Assembly: GCA_963575745.1 (NCBI GenBank)
Contig: CAUYUJ010000758.1
Location: 1 to 30,000 of the forward strand
DNA length: 30,000 nucleotides
From: Prorocentrum cordatum
Taxonomy: Eukaryota; Sar; Dinophyceae; Prorocentrales; Prorocentraceae
Direction of reading: 5' to 3'
The notes below the pieces were generated by a model. It made no database searches, was not told the DNA's origin, and saw only the letters and a list, made by a program, of their open reading frames with translations. How positions within the stretch are numbered: the first letter of the stretch is position 1; every line of letters begins with the position of its first letter. Both the position numbers and the translations under genes were made by a program. Positions 8,252-16,842 of this stretch are shown here, piece by piece.

Positions 8252-9078
8252 CTGGCCGGTTCGGAAAAAAAAAAACTGCGTTGTTGTGGATATACTTTTT
8301 TGTCGGCGATCGACGTGTCCACGTGCCCCCCCGAGCGAGCATCGAAGATGGTGGTGGTGCGCCGTTTCCATTTTCCTGCATCGTCCCTCCTAGCCATCTT
8401 CCGCCTCCGCCCTCCTCCTACGCGCCCTCCAGCGCAGTTATCTACCCCGCCTTCGAAAACAGGGTGCGAGCGAATGAGGATGGGGAGAAGGATCGAGAGG
8501 GAGGACCATGATGAAGGTGATGAAGATGGAGGGTGGCCACGATGACGACGGGGAGTTGGAGGAGGGGGATGAAAACACGTAGGAGGAGGAAGGTACTAAG
8601 GATGAGGGAAGCGAAGGATGAGGAGTAAGAGAACCGAGGATGAGGACGATGAGGAGGAGGAGGAGGAGGAGGAAGAAACGTCGCCTGGATCGCGGCATCT
8701 CCTCCTGGACGACATCGCTGCGCGGCGATCGCTCGCGCGACCCAGGCCGCGCGCGCCAGGGCCATAACGCGGCGCGCAAAGCGGATGAGGAGCAGAACCC
8801 GTACAAGGGAACGCGAGGAACGCCAAACACTAGCGAGGGGGCTTGGTGAATTGCAAAACAGTAATCGAACCGTTGGCACATAGTTCAAGAGCACACTGAG
8901 AATGATTAGGAAAGGGGTTGTGGTGCGCAGGAGAAAGAAACACATAATGAATCACTTGGTAGCGCTCACATGATACATAATAAGATATACACATGACGAA
9001 CGAACATTTTTGATACCAAACGAACACTTTGGGCATCTAACATAGCAGGGTTCTTATTTTAAGAACTAGCAGACCTCA
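8252..9078. other. non-coding stretch; strand composition flips here
   Basis: 8252-8440 still has pyrimidine words on the plus strand. 8460-8680 is GGAT/GAGG-rich on the plus strand, the reverse of everything to the left. 8690-8850 is GC-rich with a weak plus-strand frame (RDPGRARQGHNAARKADEEQ) that I do not trust. 8850-9060 is AT-richer and featureless. Confidence 0.45.
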
Positions 9079-9082
9079 GGGC

Positions 9083-9164
9083 TGTTGGCTTTCGCCCGGG
9101 TTTGTGTTTCGCCCGGTTTGGTGTTTCGCCGGGGATGGCTTTTGCCTCGGTTCGTTTTCGCCCT
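9083..9164 (-). repeat. short minisatellite arm, inverted relative to 10563-10728
   Basis: Repeats of GTTGGCTTTCGCCC type (about 16 bases, degenerate: GGTTTGTGTTTCGCCC, GGTTTGGTGTTTCGCC) on the plus strand. These are the reverse complement of the GGCGAAAGCCAACCCC array at the other end of the satellite. Confidence 0.75.
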
Positions 9165-9386
9165 CCTCCTCCTCCTCTCCTGCTCCCGCTCCTGTCCTTT
9201 TATGGTGCTGCTGCTCCTTCCACGGCCGATTGGCTGGAGCTCCGTTGCTTTCCCGCAACAGCACTGGAAGTACAACCCCCCGCCTTCTTCCCAGACGGCC
9301 TGACCTACACATGCACACCGCCCTTGCTCAGCCCCCCCTGAGGCCCAGGGTCAGTCGGTGCTCCGTGCCCCCCTGGCAAAGCCAGA
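9165..9386. other. spacer left of the satellite; nothing recognised
   Basis: CCT-rich at 9165-9185, then unique GC-rich sequence. No protein-like frame. Confidence 0.35.
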
Positions 9387-10557
9387 CGCGTGCTCACTCG
9401 AGCGTGCCCCACACTTTAGTGTCCCGCCTGCCCGACCCGACCCGCCCGTCAGTGTCTGCCCGACCCGACCCGACCAGCCCTGCCCGTTAGGTTAGGGTAC
9501 GCCCGCCCGACCCGACCCGCCCATTCACGCGTGCTCACTCGAGCGCGCCCCACACTTTAGTGTCCCGCCCGCCCGACCCGACCCGCCCGTTCGGGTCCGC
9601 CCGACTCGACCCGACCCGTCCCGCCCGTTAGGGTCCGCCCGCCCGACATGACCCGCCTATTAAGGTTCACGCGTGTTCACTCCGGCGCCCCCCACACTTT
9701 ATAGTGTCCCGCCCGCCCGACCCGGCCCGCCCATTAAGGTCCGCCCGACCGACCCGACCCGCCCGTTAGGGTTCACGCGTGCTCGCTCAAGCGTGCCTCA
9801 CACTTTAATGCCCCGCCCGCCCGACCCGACCCGCCCGTTTCGGGGATGGACTGACCTCCCTTTAGTAAAACGTGGTTTAGTGAAAATGACCTGAGGCCCA
9901 AACCTGGCGGGCGCAAGCCTGGAAAATGACGGCCACGGCGCCCTCTCGAAAACCGAAAACGGACAATTCACTAATGGACGTGTCACTGTTGGGGGTTTTG
10001 TCCACCCCCGACCGTTAAGGTCCGCGCCCGACACGACCCGACCCTTCCCGCCTTTGAGGGTCTGCCCGTCCGACCCGACCCGCCCGTTAGGGTTCACGCG
10101 TGTTCGCTCCAACGTGCCTCAGCCACGCTTCAGTGTCCCGCCCGCCCCGACCCGACCCGCCCGTTCGGGTCCGCCCGACTCGACCCGACCCGTCCCGCCC
10201 ATTAGGGTCCGCCCGCCCGGCCCGACCCGCCCGTCAGGGCTCACGAGGGCTCGCTCAAGCATGCCCCACGCTTTAGTGTCCCGCGCGCCCGACCCAACCC
10301 GCCCGTGAGGGTCCGCCCGACTTGACCCGATCCGTCCCGCCGTATAGGGTCCGCCCGCCCACCCGACCCGCCCGTTAGGGTTCACGCGTGCTCGCTCGAG
10401 CGCGTCCCACACTTTCATGTCCCGCCCGCGTGCCTTTCACTTTAGTGCCCCGCCCGCCCGACCCGACCGGCCCGGTAGGATCCGCCCGACCTGACCCGAC
10501 CCGTCCCGCCCGTCAGGGTCCGCACGCCCGACCCGACCCGCCCGTTGGAGCCCGCGC
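9387..10557. repeat. GC-rich satellite built from CCCGACCCGACCCGCCCG words, higher-order period about 140 bases
   Basis: The unit pairs CGCCCGACCCGACCCGCCCG blocks with a spacer beginning CACGCGTGCTCACTCGAGCG and ending CACACTTTAGTGTCCCG. The spacer recurs at about 9387, 9525, 9668, 9774, 10095, 10241 and 10383, giving spacings near 140 with one shorter and one longer interval. Between 9840 and 10010 the array is interrupted by unique sequence. GTTAGGG occurs in the unit but never as a telomeric tandem. Confidence 0.9.
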
Positions 10558-10562
10558 CCATC

Positions 10563-10728
10563 CCCAGCGAACGCCAACCCCGGCGAAAGTCAACCCTTGC
10601 GAAAGCCAACCCCGGCGAAAGCCAACCCGGCGAAAGCCAACCCTGGCGAAAGCCAACCTGGGCGAAAGCCAACCCCGGCGAAAGCCAACCCCGGCGAAAC
10701 GACGCCTGGCGAAGCGAACCCCCGCGAA
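10563..10728 (+). repeat. minisatellite of GGCGAAAGCCAACCCC units
   Basis: About ten head-to-tail copies of a 15-16 base unit (GGCGAAAGCCAACCCC with small changes). It lies at the right edge of the satellite and is inverted relative to the arm at 9083-9164. Confidence 0.9.
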
Positions 10729-10860
10729 CAAAAAAAAGGTGCCATCCAAGCGTGCATCCTGCCCCGTGTCTCGCGGGTGCGGCCTGGCCCGGGGCGACGA
10801 CGAGGTTTCAGGAGGCCCGAGGAGGAGGGCCTCCAACCAAATGAGAGGAAGGACAAGAAA

Positions 10861-10968
10861 CGTCCTCCTCCTCCTCCTCCTCCTCCTCCTCCTCCTCCTC
10901 CCCTTCCCCTTCCTCCTCCTCCTCCTCCTCCTCCTCCCCCTCCTCCGCCTCCTCCTCCGCCACGTCTT
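10861..10968 (+). repeat. (CCT)n microsatellite
   Basis: CCT/CTC triplets, nearly pure for 100 bases. On the minus strand it would read as poly-Glu following GDGMRDKTSEIDEDVAEEEA. That short frame is just possible as an acidic exon, but most likely a composition effect. Confidence 0.85.
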
Positions 10969-11380
10969 CATCTATCTCCGACGTCTTATCACGCATCCCG
11001 TCGCCCTCGAGGGCCGAGGTATCCAGGGTCGGCGGAACAGGCCGTAAGGCCTTAGCAATAGAGGAAGGACAAGAAACGTAGACATAAACTTTTGGCGCTC
11101 CGCGCGGATTTCTTGGATCTGCGCTGCACCCTCCTCGAGCCCAAGAGTGCCTCAAGAGGCTCCGAAGAGGCATCCTCCCCCTTTTCCATGTCCTCCTTTT
11201 CCTCCTCCTCCTCCCTTCCCCCCCCCGCGTTCCCCGAAACAAACCGGTTCGGGGAACACATGGTCCGATAGCTTGGCTATTCTCTAGCCCAGCTGTCGGA
11301 CACATAGGCGCTTCCACAAAGGCCTGGGGCGACTGTGATTCGCCTTAGGCGTCTTCGATCCGCCGCTTCCTGTCGATTCT
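10969..11380. other. repeat debris including half of a family C element
   Basis: 11061-11130 carries a left end related to family C (ATAAACTTTTGGCG, then TTTCTTGGATCTGCGC). 11180-11225 is CCT-rich. The rest is unremarkable and no gene is supported. Confidence 0.45.
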
Positions 11381-11480
11381 CTTTGCGCGGAGTGCGCCAG
11401 GGGCGGCGCAGGGGGGTCCCAGCGCGGATCCGAGAAGCCCACGCGGAGTGCCAACGGTTCATGTTTGTGGCGTTGCTTCT
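11381..11480 (+). mobile_element. family C element, right half
   Basis: It shares GCGCCAGGGGCGGC, GGGGGGTCCCAGC, CGGATCCGAGAA and the end GTTCATGTTTGTGGCGTT with the right half of the complete copy at 12458-12633. The left half lies 250 bases away at 11061-11130, so the copy is interrupted or two copies have decayed. Confidence 0.55.
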
Positions 11481-11514
11481 TCTTCTTCTTCGAGCCAGGA
11501 GGCCCGAGGAAGGC

Positions 11515-11790
11515 CCGACCCAAATCCAGTCCAGATCGGTCCCCAGATCGATCCCCTCTGGACAGGGGAGCCCAGAATCGAATCGGTAAGTCGGGTCGGC
11601 GATCGAAATAAGTCGGATCGGCGGAAATCGGCAGCCGAGTCGGGAAACATCGAACCGGCGGAAGTCGGCAGGCCAGTGTGCGGTCCGAGAAGGCATCGGA
11701 GTTCAAATCGGAATCCGAAACCGAAGCGAATCGGCATCGGAACCCATCGAAGTCGAATCGGATCGGAAGAATCGGCACGAGCCCTGTCCC
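11515..11790. repeat. degenerate ATCGG-type repeat
   Basis: Words such as AATCGG, GATCGG and AGTCGG recur every 5-15 bases over about 275 bases without a fixed period. ORFs across it are Arg/Ser/Asp-rich artefacts. Confidence 0.7.
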
Positions 11791-11900
11791 GGGGCCCCCT
11801 CCTGGCCCGTGCTTGGTCGCTGAGGGCCCCTGCCCCCCGGGCGAGGAGAGAGGCCTCCCATGCAGGGGGGGGCGCCTTGGCGGCGCCCCCGAGAGTAACG

Positions 11901-12060
11901 GGGCCCTGGCACACGCTAGTGAGTAGACACCAGTCCCAGGATTCCCCAGATTCTCCCCTATTTCCTGGGCTCGTGCTCCCCCCCACTTCCCATATTTTCC
12001 CATATCTTCCTGAAGGGGGTCGACGATTGAACTGTGTCTGTGTTCCCCCCCCCCCCCCTG
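11901..12060 (+). mobile_element. family D element (introner-like), copy 1
   Basis: It has the same order of blocks as the reverse complement of 22711-22872: GGGCCCTGG-x-ACAC; CCCACTTCCCATATTTTCCC; a GTCGACGA-like word; CTGTGTCTGTGTT; a C-rich tract; and CTGAG. The end looks like a 3' splice site on the plus strand. No inverted termini are seen, so it is a dispersed repeat of unknown mechanism. Confidence 0.6.
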
Positions 12061-12189
12061 AGAGAGGGGCGGCGCGAGGGGGGCCGCGGCGCTCGAGGGA
12101 TGCGGAGGGACTGCCAAGAAGGCAGGGAGGAGCTTCTCAGAGGCACGCCGGGCTTCCAGGGGGCCTTCCTGGAGGCCTCCGGGGCCTGC
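12061..12189 (+). CDS. possible plus-strand exon after the family D element
   Basis: If the element's CTGAG acts as acceptor, one plus frame reads GMRRDCQEGREELLRGTPGF then QGAFLEASGAC and TAA at about 12192. It is modestly protein-like but short and GC-rich, and could be chance. It would be the only plus-strand exon in the window. Confidence 0.15.
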
Positions 12190-12206
12190 TAAGTCCTGTA
12201 GTCAAC

Positions 12207-12379
12207 CAGTCAACCCGTATAGTAAGGATGCGGGATAAGGATGCAAGGGCCTTGGACGCCCACTTCGAAGCTGTTCGAGCGGTGCGCGGCCAGCGAAGGC
12301 GGCGAAGGATGGACCGAGGAGGCAAGGCTGCGAGGGTACCCTTGGGAAGGTTGCCCATCCTTACTATGCGGTTTGACTG
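12207..12379. mobile_element. family G TIR element (MITE-like)
   Basis: The ends are 24-base imperfect inverted repeats, left CAGTCAACCCGTATAGTAAG (12207 on) and right ending CCTTACTATGCGGTTTGACTG (12359-12379). The arms continue with weaker pairing inward. TAAGTCCTGTA (12190) and TAAGTCCTATA (12380) lie just outside as direct repeats, though six bases separate the left one from the arm. Internal length about 125 bases, no ORF. Confidence 0.65.
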
Positions 12380-12457
12380 TAAGTCCTATAATAAGGCCCG
12401 TGCCTTCTGAGAAGCCCCTCCGCCTTTAGGTAAGCCGCCCCCCTCGGAAGAAGACCA

Positions 12458-12633
12458 AACGCCACGAACATAAACTTTTGGCGTTCTGCGCGGGTTTCTT
12501 GGATCTGCGCAGGACCCTCCTCCCTAGCGCGCGCGCGCCAGGGGCGGCACCGGAGGCGCCGCCGGGGGGGTCCCAGCTCGGATTCGAGAAACCCGCGCGA
12601 AGCGTCACCAATTAAATTATTGTTCATGGCGTT
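12458..12633. mobile_element. family C TIR element (MITE-like), complete copy
   Basis: The left end starts AACGCCACGAACATAAACTT and continues TTGGCGTTCTGCGCGGGTTT. The right end is its imperfect reverse complement (GAGAAACCCGCGCGAAGCGT, then TGTTCATGGCGTT). The arms are about 55-60 bases and the middle GC-rich (GCGCGCGCGCCAGGGGCGGC). Total 176 bases, no coding capacity. Confidence 0.75.
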
Positions 12634-12950
12634 TTTTTTCAATTTCGATTTTAAGAAGACCGCCCCTCTCGCGCCACCTCCTTCTGGACGCCGCCGACCG
12701 CCGTTGTCTCGACTGGCCCTCCTCTGTGGGACTGGTCGCGGGGGCAGGGCGCGAGGGATGAGCGGCAGCAGCTGCGGATGGGGCGAGCGGCGGAAGGGGT
12801 GAGGAGAGGGCGGCGAGGAAGAGGGGACGGAGGGAGGGGAAGGAGCAGAGGGAGGAGGGCCGAAAGGGGGGAGAGGAGGGAGGAGGAAGCCGTCGCTGAC
12901 TTGGTTGCTGGCGCGGGCGGTGTCGGACAAGGTCAGGGCGTCCGCTCTCA
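12634..12950. other. purine-biased unique sequence; weak exon candidate
   Basis: On the minus strand, after a pyrimidine tract and CTCTGAG near 12950, one frame reads ADALTLSDTARASNQVSDGF. It is plausible as a short exon, but nothing else supports it. The rest is GGA/GGC-rich. Confidence 0.25.
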
Positions 12951-13332
12951 GAGGAGGGAGGAGGAGGAGGAGGAGGAGGGGAGGAGGAGGAGGAGGAGGA
13001 GGAGGAGGAGGAGGAAGAGGAGGCGGAGGAGGAGGAGGGGGGGAGGAGGAGGAGGAGAGGAGGAGGAGGAGGAGGAGGAGGAGGAGGAGGAGGAGGAGGC
13101 GGAGGAGGAGGAGGAGAGGAGGAGGAGGAGGAGGAGGAGGAGGAGGAGGAGGAGGAGGATGGAGGATGGGGAAGAGGAGGAGGAGGAGGAGGATGAGGGG
13201 ACGAGGAGGGGGAGGGGGAGGGGGAGGAGGAGGAGGAGGAGGAGGAGGAGGAGGAGGAGGAGGAGGAGGAGGAGGAGGAGGAGGAGGAGGAGGAGGAGGA
13301 GGAGGAGCGGAGGGCGAGGGGGGGAGGGGGGG
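12951..13332 (+). repeat. polypurine (GGA)n block
   Basis: About 380 bases of GGA/GAG triplets on the plus strand with only a few C and T. Glu/Gly/Arg-run or Ser/Pro/Leu-run ORFs on either strand here are artefacts. Such mirror-symmetric polypurine tracts can form triplex DNA. Confidence 0.95.
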
Positions 13333-13690
13333 TGATTTCGCTGGAATTTTCGCTGGTGCCCACAGGAACTGGGAGCGAACTCCGCGATCCGACACCCCGG
13401 GCGGCGGGCCACGGAGGACCGCCTCTCGCGCCGGACGGTGCCCTGTCCACGACGGGCCGGGGACGCCTCCGACGGTCCCTGGCGGCCGAGGGAAACAAAA
13501 CCCTTTCAAAGTCTTTGACGCTTGAAGTTTCAAGGCTTCTCTTGGTGCGGATGTCGCATTCGACCGCTGAATGGCGAGGGTCCTCCGTGGCAGTTTTGCC
13601 GCACACCATGCGACATGCAGCCCACACTTGGGAATCCCCCCCATCGTCACCGACCCACTGGCCCGCACCCCCCCCCCAGGCACGAAAGGC
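13333..13690. other. unique GC-rich sequence; nothing supported
   Basis: Both strands have open frames by composition, none with a recognisable motif. Confidence 0.3.
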
Positions 13691-13887
13691 CCTGGGGCTC
13701 CGCTTGACCCAGCGTGGTACCGAACTCCGCCACCTGACTGACACAGCGTGCTACTGTGGCGCTGCGTGATAAAGAACGCACAGCCGCTTGCGCTTCTATA
13801 GCCCGAGCCAAACAGTGCTCGCTCCTGCGCAAAGCCTCGTGGAGGCCCTTGGGGACGCGGCGGGCCGCAGGAAGCCGCTCGGCGGAC
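13691..13887 (-). CDS. weak exon candidate (helical, Ala/Arg-rich)
   Basis: After GTGTCGCCCTAG the minus strand reads SAERLPAARRVPKGLHEALR, RSEHCLARAIEAQAAVRSLS and on to about TLGQAEPQG before composition turns to Gly runs. It has amphipathic helical periodicity, but no domain or partner exon is identified. Confidence 0.2.
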
Positions 13888-13937
13888 TAGGGCGACACAC
13901 CGATGGAGTCCACCATGGCTCTGGCCGCCCTACGCCT

Positions 13938-14109
13938 GACAAGCGTCAGGTTGGGCATGTCCCCCTGCAGGCGGATCTTGGGCGAAAAATGGGAAATATT
14001 CGAAACATGTGCCAACATTGGCAAAAGATGCGAAAAAACGCCCCCAGCATATTTTTTGACAAATTTTGAATTCCTCCTGCAGAAGGACAGGCCCGACTTA
14101 AGACAAGCG
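13938..14109. mobile_element. family A TIR element (introner-like), copy 3, with 8-base target-site duplication
   Basis: The element spans 13946-14101. The right arm ends ACAGGCCCGACTTAA preceded by TTGAATTCCTCCTGCAG. The left arm is the diverged complement (TTGGGCATGTCCCCCTGCAG). GACAAGCG is present immediately outside both ends (13938-13945 and 14102-14109). The interior is AT-richer than its surroundings and has no ORF. Removing the element and one duplication joins two open minus-strand frames. Confidence 0.85.
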
Positions 14110-14337
14110 CGGCGGTGCAATCTCACAATCCCAAGGCGTGGGGCCACGCGAGAACTGGGCGGCTCCCCAGCCAAGGCGTCGGCGACGCCGCTGAGCCGTG
14201 GCACAGGGCCGCTCTCCGGAGGCGAGAGGGAAGGGCCCTCGGGAGCCACGCGCGACGAGTGCCACACACGACCTGGACCTGTCCCGCGGCTCTCTCGGCC
14301 AACGCTGCGCGGACTCGGCAGGAGAGGATGGGAATGG
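14110..14337 (-). other. unique sequence with open minus-strand frames; weak exon candidate
   Basis: On the minus strand a very long pyrimidine tract ends CTCTCCTGCCGAG at about 14321. It is followed by open frames up to the family A insertion (for example SRGPTPWDCEIAPPRLS in one). The correct frame cannot be chosen. It may be the 5' part of an exon split by the element. Confidence 0.2.
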
Positions 14338-14583
14338 GTGGGAGGGCGGGGGAGGAGGGGGGAGGCAGGAGAGGAGGAGGAGGAGGAGGAGGAGGACCAG
14401 GAGGAGGAGGCGGAGGCGGAGGGGGAGGGGGAGGGGGAGGAGGAGGAGGAGGAGGAGGAGGAGGAGGAGGAGGAGGAGGAGGAGGAGGAGGAGGAGAGGA
14501 GGAGGAGGAGGAGGAGGAGGGGGAGGAGGGAGGAGGAGGGGGGAGGAGGGGGGAGGAAGGGGGAGGCAGGAGAGGAGGGAGGA
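14338..14583 (+). repeat. polypurine (GGA)n block
   Basis: About 245 bases of GGA/GGG-rich triplets on the plus strand, the same character and polarity as 12951-13332. Confidence 0.95.
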
Positions 14584-14902
14584 CGGACTGGGGAAGACGA
14601 GAGGAGGGATGCGGCCACTCTGCGGCCAGGCCCAGGAACGAGCACGGCGTGGGCTGCACCGCGCGTCGGCCCTGCGGGCCTGTTCAGCGGCCAGGCGAAG
14701 AACGACTGCGGGCCCCCCTATTTCTGCATCGCCTGGGCCTGGCGTGCTCATTCGGGTTTCTGCGGGAACCTACCCACGTGTGGTGCCAATCAATCGCTTC
14801 GAGACTCTGTCTGGCGGCAAAGAACGGTGCGCAGGTGTTTGGGTTACACTGCATCTCCAGAGGCCGAGACGGCGCATGTCTGGAGGAACGCCCCACAACG
14901 GT
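14584..14902. other. unique sequence; nothing supported
   Basis: Mixed GC-rich DNA. Open frames lack motifs and splice context. Confidence 0.3.
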
Positions 14903-15365
14903 CGTCAACTCGGCCCTGACACTTCAGACGTCAATTCGGCCTCAAGGCTGCTTTCGCACAGGCGAAGGCAATCGTCAATTCAGCTCCAACACTGCGTGCG
15001 TCAAGACGAGAGGAGCCGTCAACTCGGCCCCGACACTTTGTCTGTCGAGACCGAAGCCGTCTTTCACCATCAGGTCGGCCCCGACGCTTTGCTCGTCAAG
15101 ACGGAGGGTGCGGCGAGGGGGGCCATCAAGAAGGTTCGCCAACTCGGGGGGGGGAGCCGTCACGGGGGTTCGTCGCCCCAGAGGGAGGCCGTCAACAGGG
15201 CTCGTCAATTTGGAGGAAGGCCGTCAAGGGCGTTCGCCAACCCAGAAAGAGGGTTCGTCAATTTGGAAAGAGGCCGTCAATGGGGTTCGTCAACTGGGAG
15301 AGTTGACGGCCAAATTCTTTCACTGAGACAGAGTTGACGGCCAAATCCTTTCGCTAAGATGGAGT
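14903..15365 (+). repeat. degenerate tandem repeat of GTCAACTCGG / GTCAATTTGG words
   Basis: GTCAA-x-T-x-GG words recur about 15 times at 25-50 base intervals, often after GGCC or GTTC. The last two units are a clear direct repeat of 31 bases, each beginning GAGTTGACGGCCAAAT (about 15299 and 15330), and read the word in the inverse sense (GTTGAC). Confidence 0.75.
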
Positions 15366-15398
15366 TGGCGGCTCAAGCGCTGGATAGAGTATACATGG

Positions 15399-15657
15399 TC
15401 ATCCGTCGCGACGTCCAGGCCAACCTCCATACCTGCCGCCCACCACAGACTCAAAAGGTATCCCACCTCTGCCACCCGCCTTCGCTTGCGGACCCGCCCA
15501 AAGTATGTAGAGCACCCTCCGAGCCTCACTTCGCTGCACCGCCTTGAGGATTGAGGCGGCCCCTGCATGCGCTAAAACCTCCCTTCCAGCTTGGGCGCGG
15601 GAGGCCTGACCCAGGACAACTTGAGCAAGGACCGACCGTCCCGGCATTCCTATAGTC
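15399..15657 (-). CDS. weak exon candidate (MPGRSVLAQVVLGQASRAQA...)
   Basis: After TAGGACTATAG the minus strand reads MPGRSVLAQVVLGQASRAQA, GREVLAHAGAASILKAVQRS and EARRVLYILWAGPQAKAGG. The hydrophobic periodicity is good and codon use is GC-rich, but no domain or neighbouring exon is recognised. The 3' edge is arbitrary. Confidence 0.25.
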
Positions 15658-16040
15658 CTACCACGAAATGATCTTCGAACCCGAAAATGTTCCAGGAGCA
15701 ACAATAATGTTCTTATAACATTAACCGCATGCCGATGATAATAAAGGGACCCCCCCTTCAGCATTTAGAGTTGATTATCGTCGCCCTATACAAAATTCAA
15801 ATTGGGCGGCGAGCGCTGAGGCCGAACTTCATTATCACCTCGAAACGCTATGTTGAGATAGCAACATCAAACGATGTTGATATAGCAACATCAAGCGAAG
15901 CGATCACACTTTTTCAGGATGTGTCAAGCGAAACCGATAATTTTGGGAGGCAGACTCAAACGAAACGAGCAATGTTCCAAGGATGTCTCAAGGATGTTTC
16001 AAGCTCAACCAACAAGTTTTTTATTTTATCATTTTTTATT
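15658..16040. other. AT-richer non-coding stretch
   Basis: It contains two near-copies of GATATAGCAACATCAA (15856-15896) and the word AAGGATGTCTCAA repeated near 15980, which recurs at about 16593. No gene. Confidence 0.4.
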
Positions 16041-16044
16041 ATCC

Positions 16045-16510
16045 GTATTTTATATTTGTATGTATCCCCGCGCGCGCCTGATTTTTTTTATCCCTGGGGT
16101 TGATTATCCATGGAAACTGAAGCACATGAGCTACCCTACATGAGCACTTTAAAAAATCGTTTTCCATAAAGCGCTTGTAAATTAAAATTGATAGATTTGG
16201 AAGTTTGATGTTTTCCTTTCTTCTTCTCTTCTTCTTCTTCTTCTCCTCCTCTTCTTCTTCTCTTCTTAATATTCTTCTACTCTTCTCTTCTTCTTTTATA
16301 TTTCTATATGTCCCCACGCTCGCCTGAACTTGATTATCCCTGGGGTTGATTATCCATGGAAATTGAGGCACATGAGCTACCCTACACGAGCACTTAAAAA
16401 AGAAAAAAATCATAAAGCGCTTGTACATGAAAATTGATAGATTTGGAACTTTGGATTTTTCCTTTCTTGGTCCTCTTCTTCTCCTCTTCTTCTTCTCTCT
16501 TATTATCCTT
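16045..16510 (+). repeat. 246-base tandem duplication
   Basis: Two head-to-tail copies, the first 16045-16290 and the second 16291-16510 (incomplete). Both contain TATCCCTGGGGTTGATTATC, CATGAGCTACCCTACA, ATAAAGCGCTTGTA and AATTGATAGATTTGGAA, then a TTC/TTCTTC tract. The same word is offset by 246 bases (16101 and 16347). The copies differ by scattered substitutions and small indels. No coding potential. Confidence 0.9.
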
Positions 16511-16783
16511 CTACTCAAGCGAAACAAGGGATTTGTCGAGGATGTCTCCAGCGAGAAAAGCCAGTGTTGAGGATATTTCTATGAAAACTAAACGCCAAGG
16601 ATGTCTCAAAACGTGCTCGGCTTGGTCTCCTCTTGATCATCTCTTACTTCGAGATTATGCTGAGGTCTGCTGGGCTACTTTTATTATCTCTCCCTGAACC
16701 CCGAACTTTATTATCCCCTAGTGTTTATTCTCACGGGCATGAGGTTAACCCGATGTGTTAAACCAAGACAGTCTCAACCAGAC

Positions 16784-16830
16784 ATGTTCTAAGAACATTT
16801 CGTGCAAACCACGAAAGGGTCTTAGAACAT
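16784..16830. repeat. 21-base-pair imperfect hairpin
   Basis: Arms ATGTTCTAAGAACATTTCGT(G) at 16784-16804 and (C)ACGAAAGGGTCTTAGAACAT at 16810-16830 pair at 18 of 21 positions around the loop CAAAC. It lies just 3' (minus sense) of the weak exon candidate 16843-17050. It could be a regulatory RNA hairpin or the remains of a tiny inverted-repeat element. Confidence 0.8.
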
Positions 16831-16842
16831 TCTTTGGTGGGG

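Noticed and set aside
8640-8849. Plus-strand frame RDPGRARQGHNAARKADEEQ as an exon
   Set aside because: Short, next to a GGA repeat, and partly resembling a decayed TIR element; no partner exon.
9387-10557. Telomere-like GTTAGGG words
   Set aside because: They occur once per satellite unit and never in tandem, so this is not a telomeric array.
9387-10728. CRISPR-like alternation of repeats and spacers
   Set aside because: Spacers are themselves repeats, the unit is about 140 bases, and the genome is clearly eukaryotic.
12951-13332. Long ORFs on both strands (poly-Glu/Gly/Arg and poly-Ser/Pro/Leu)
   Set aside because: They are produced by the GGA triplet repeat, which is open in all frames. 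No motif and no splice context.
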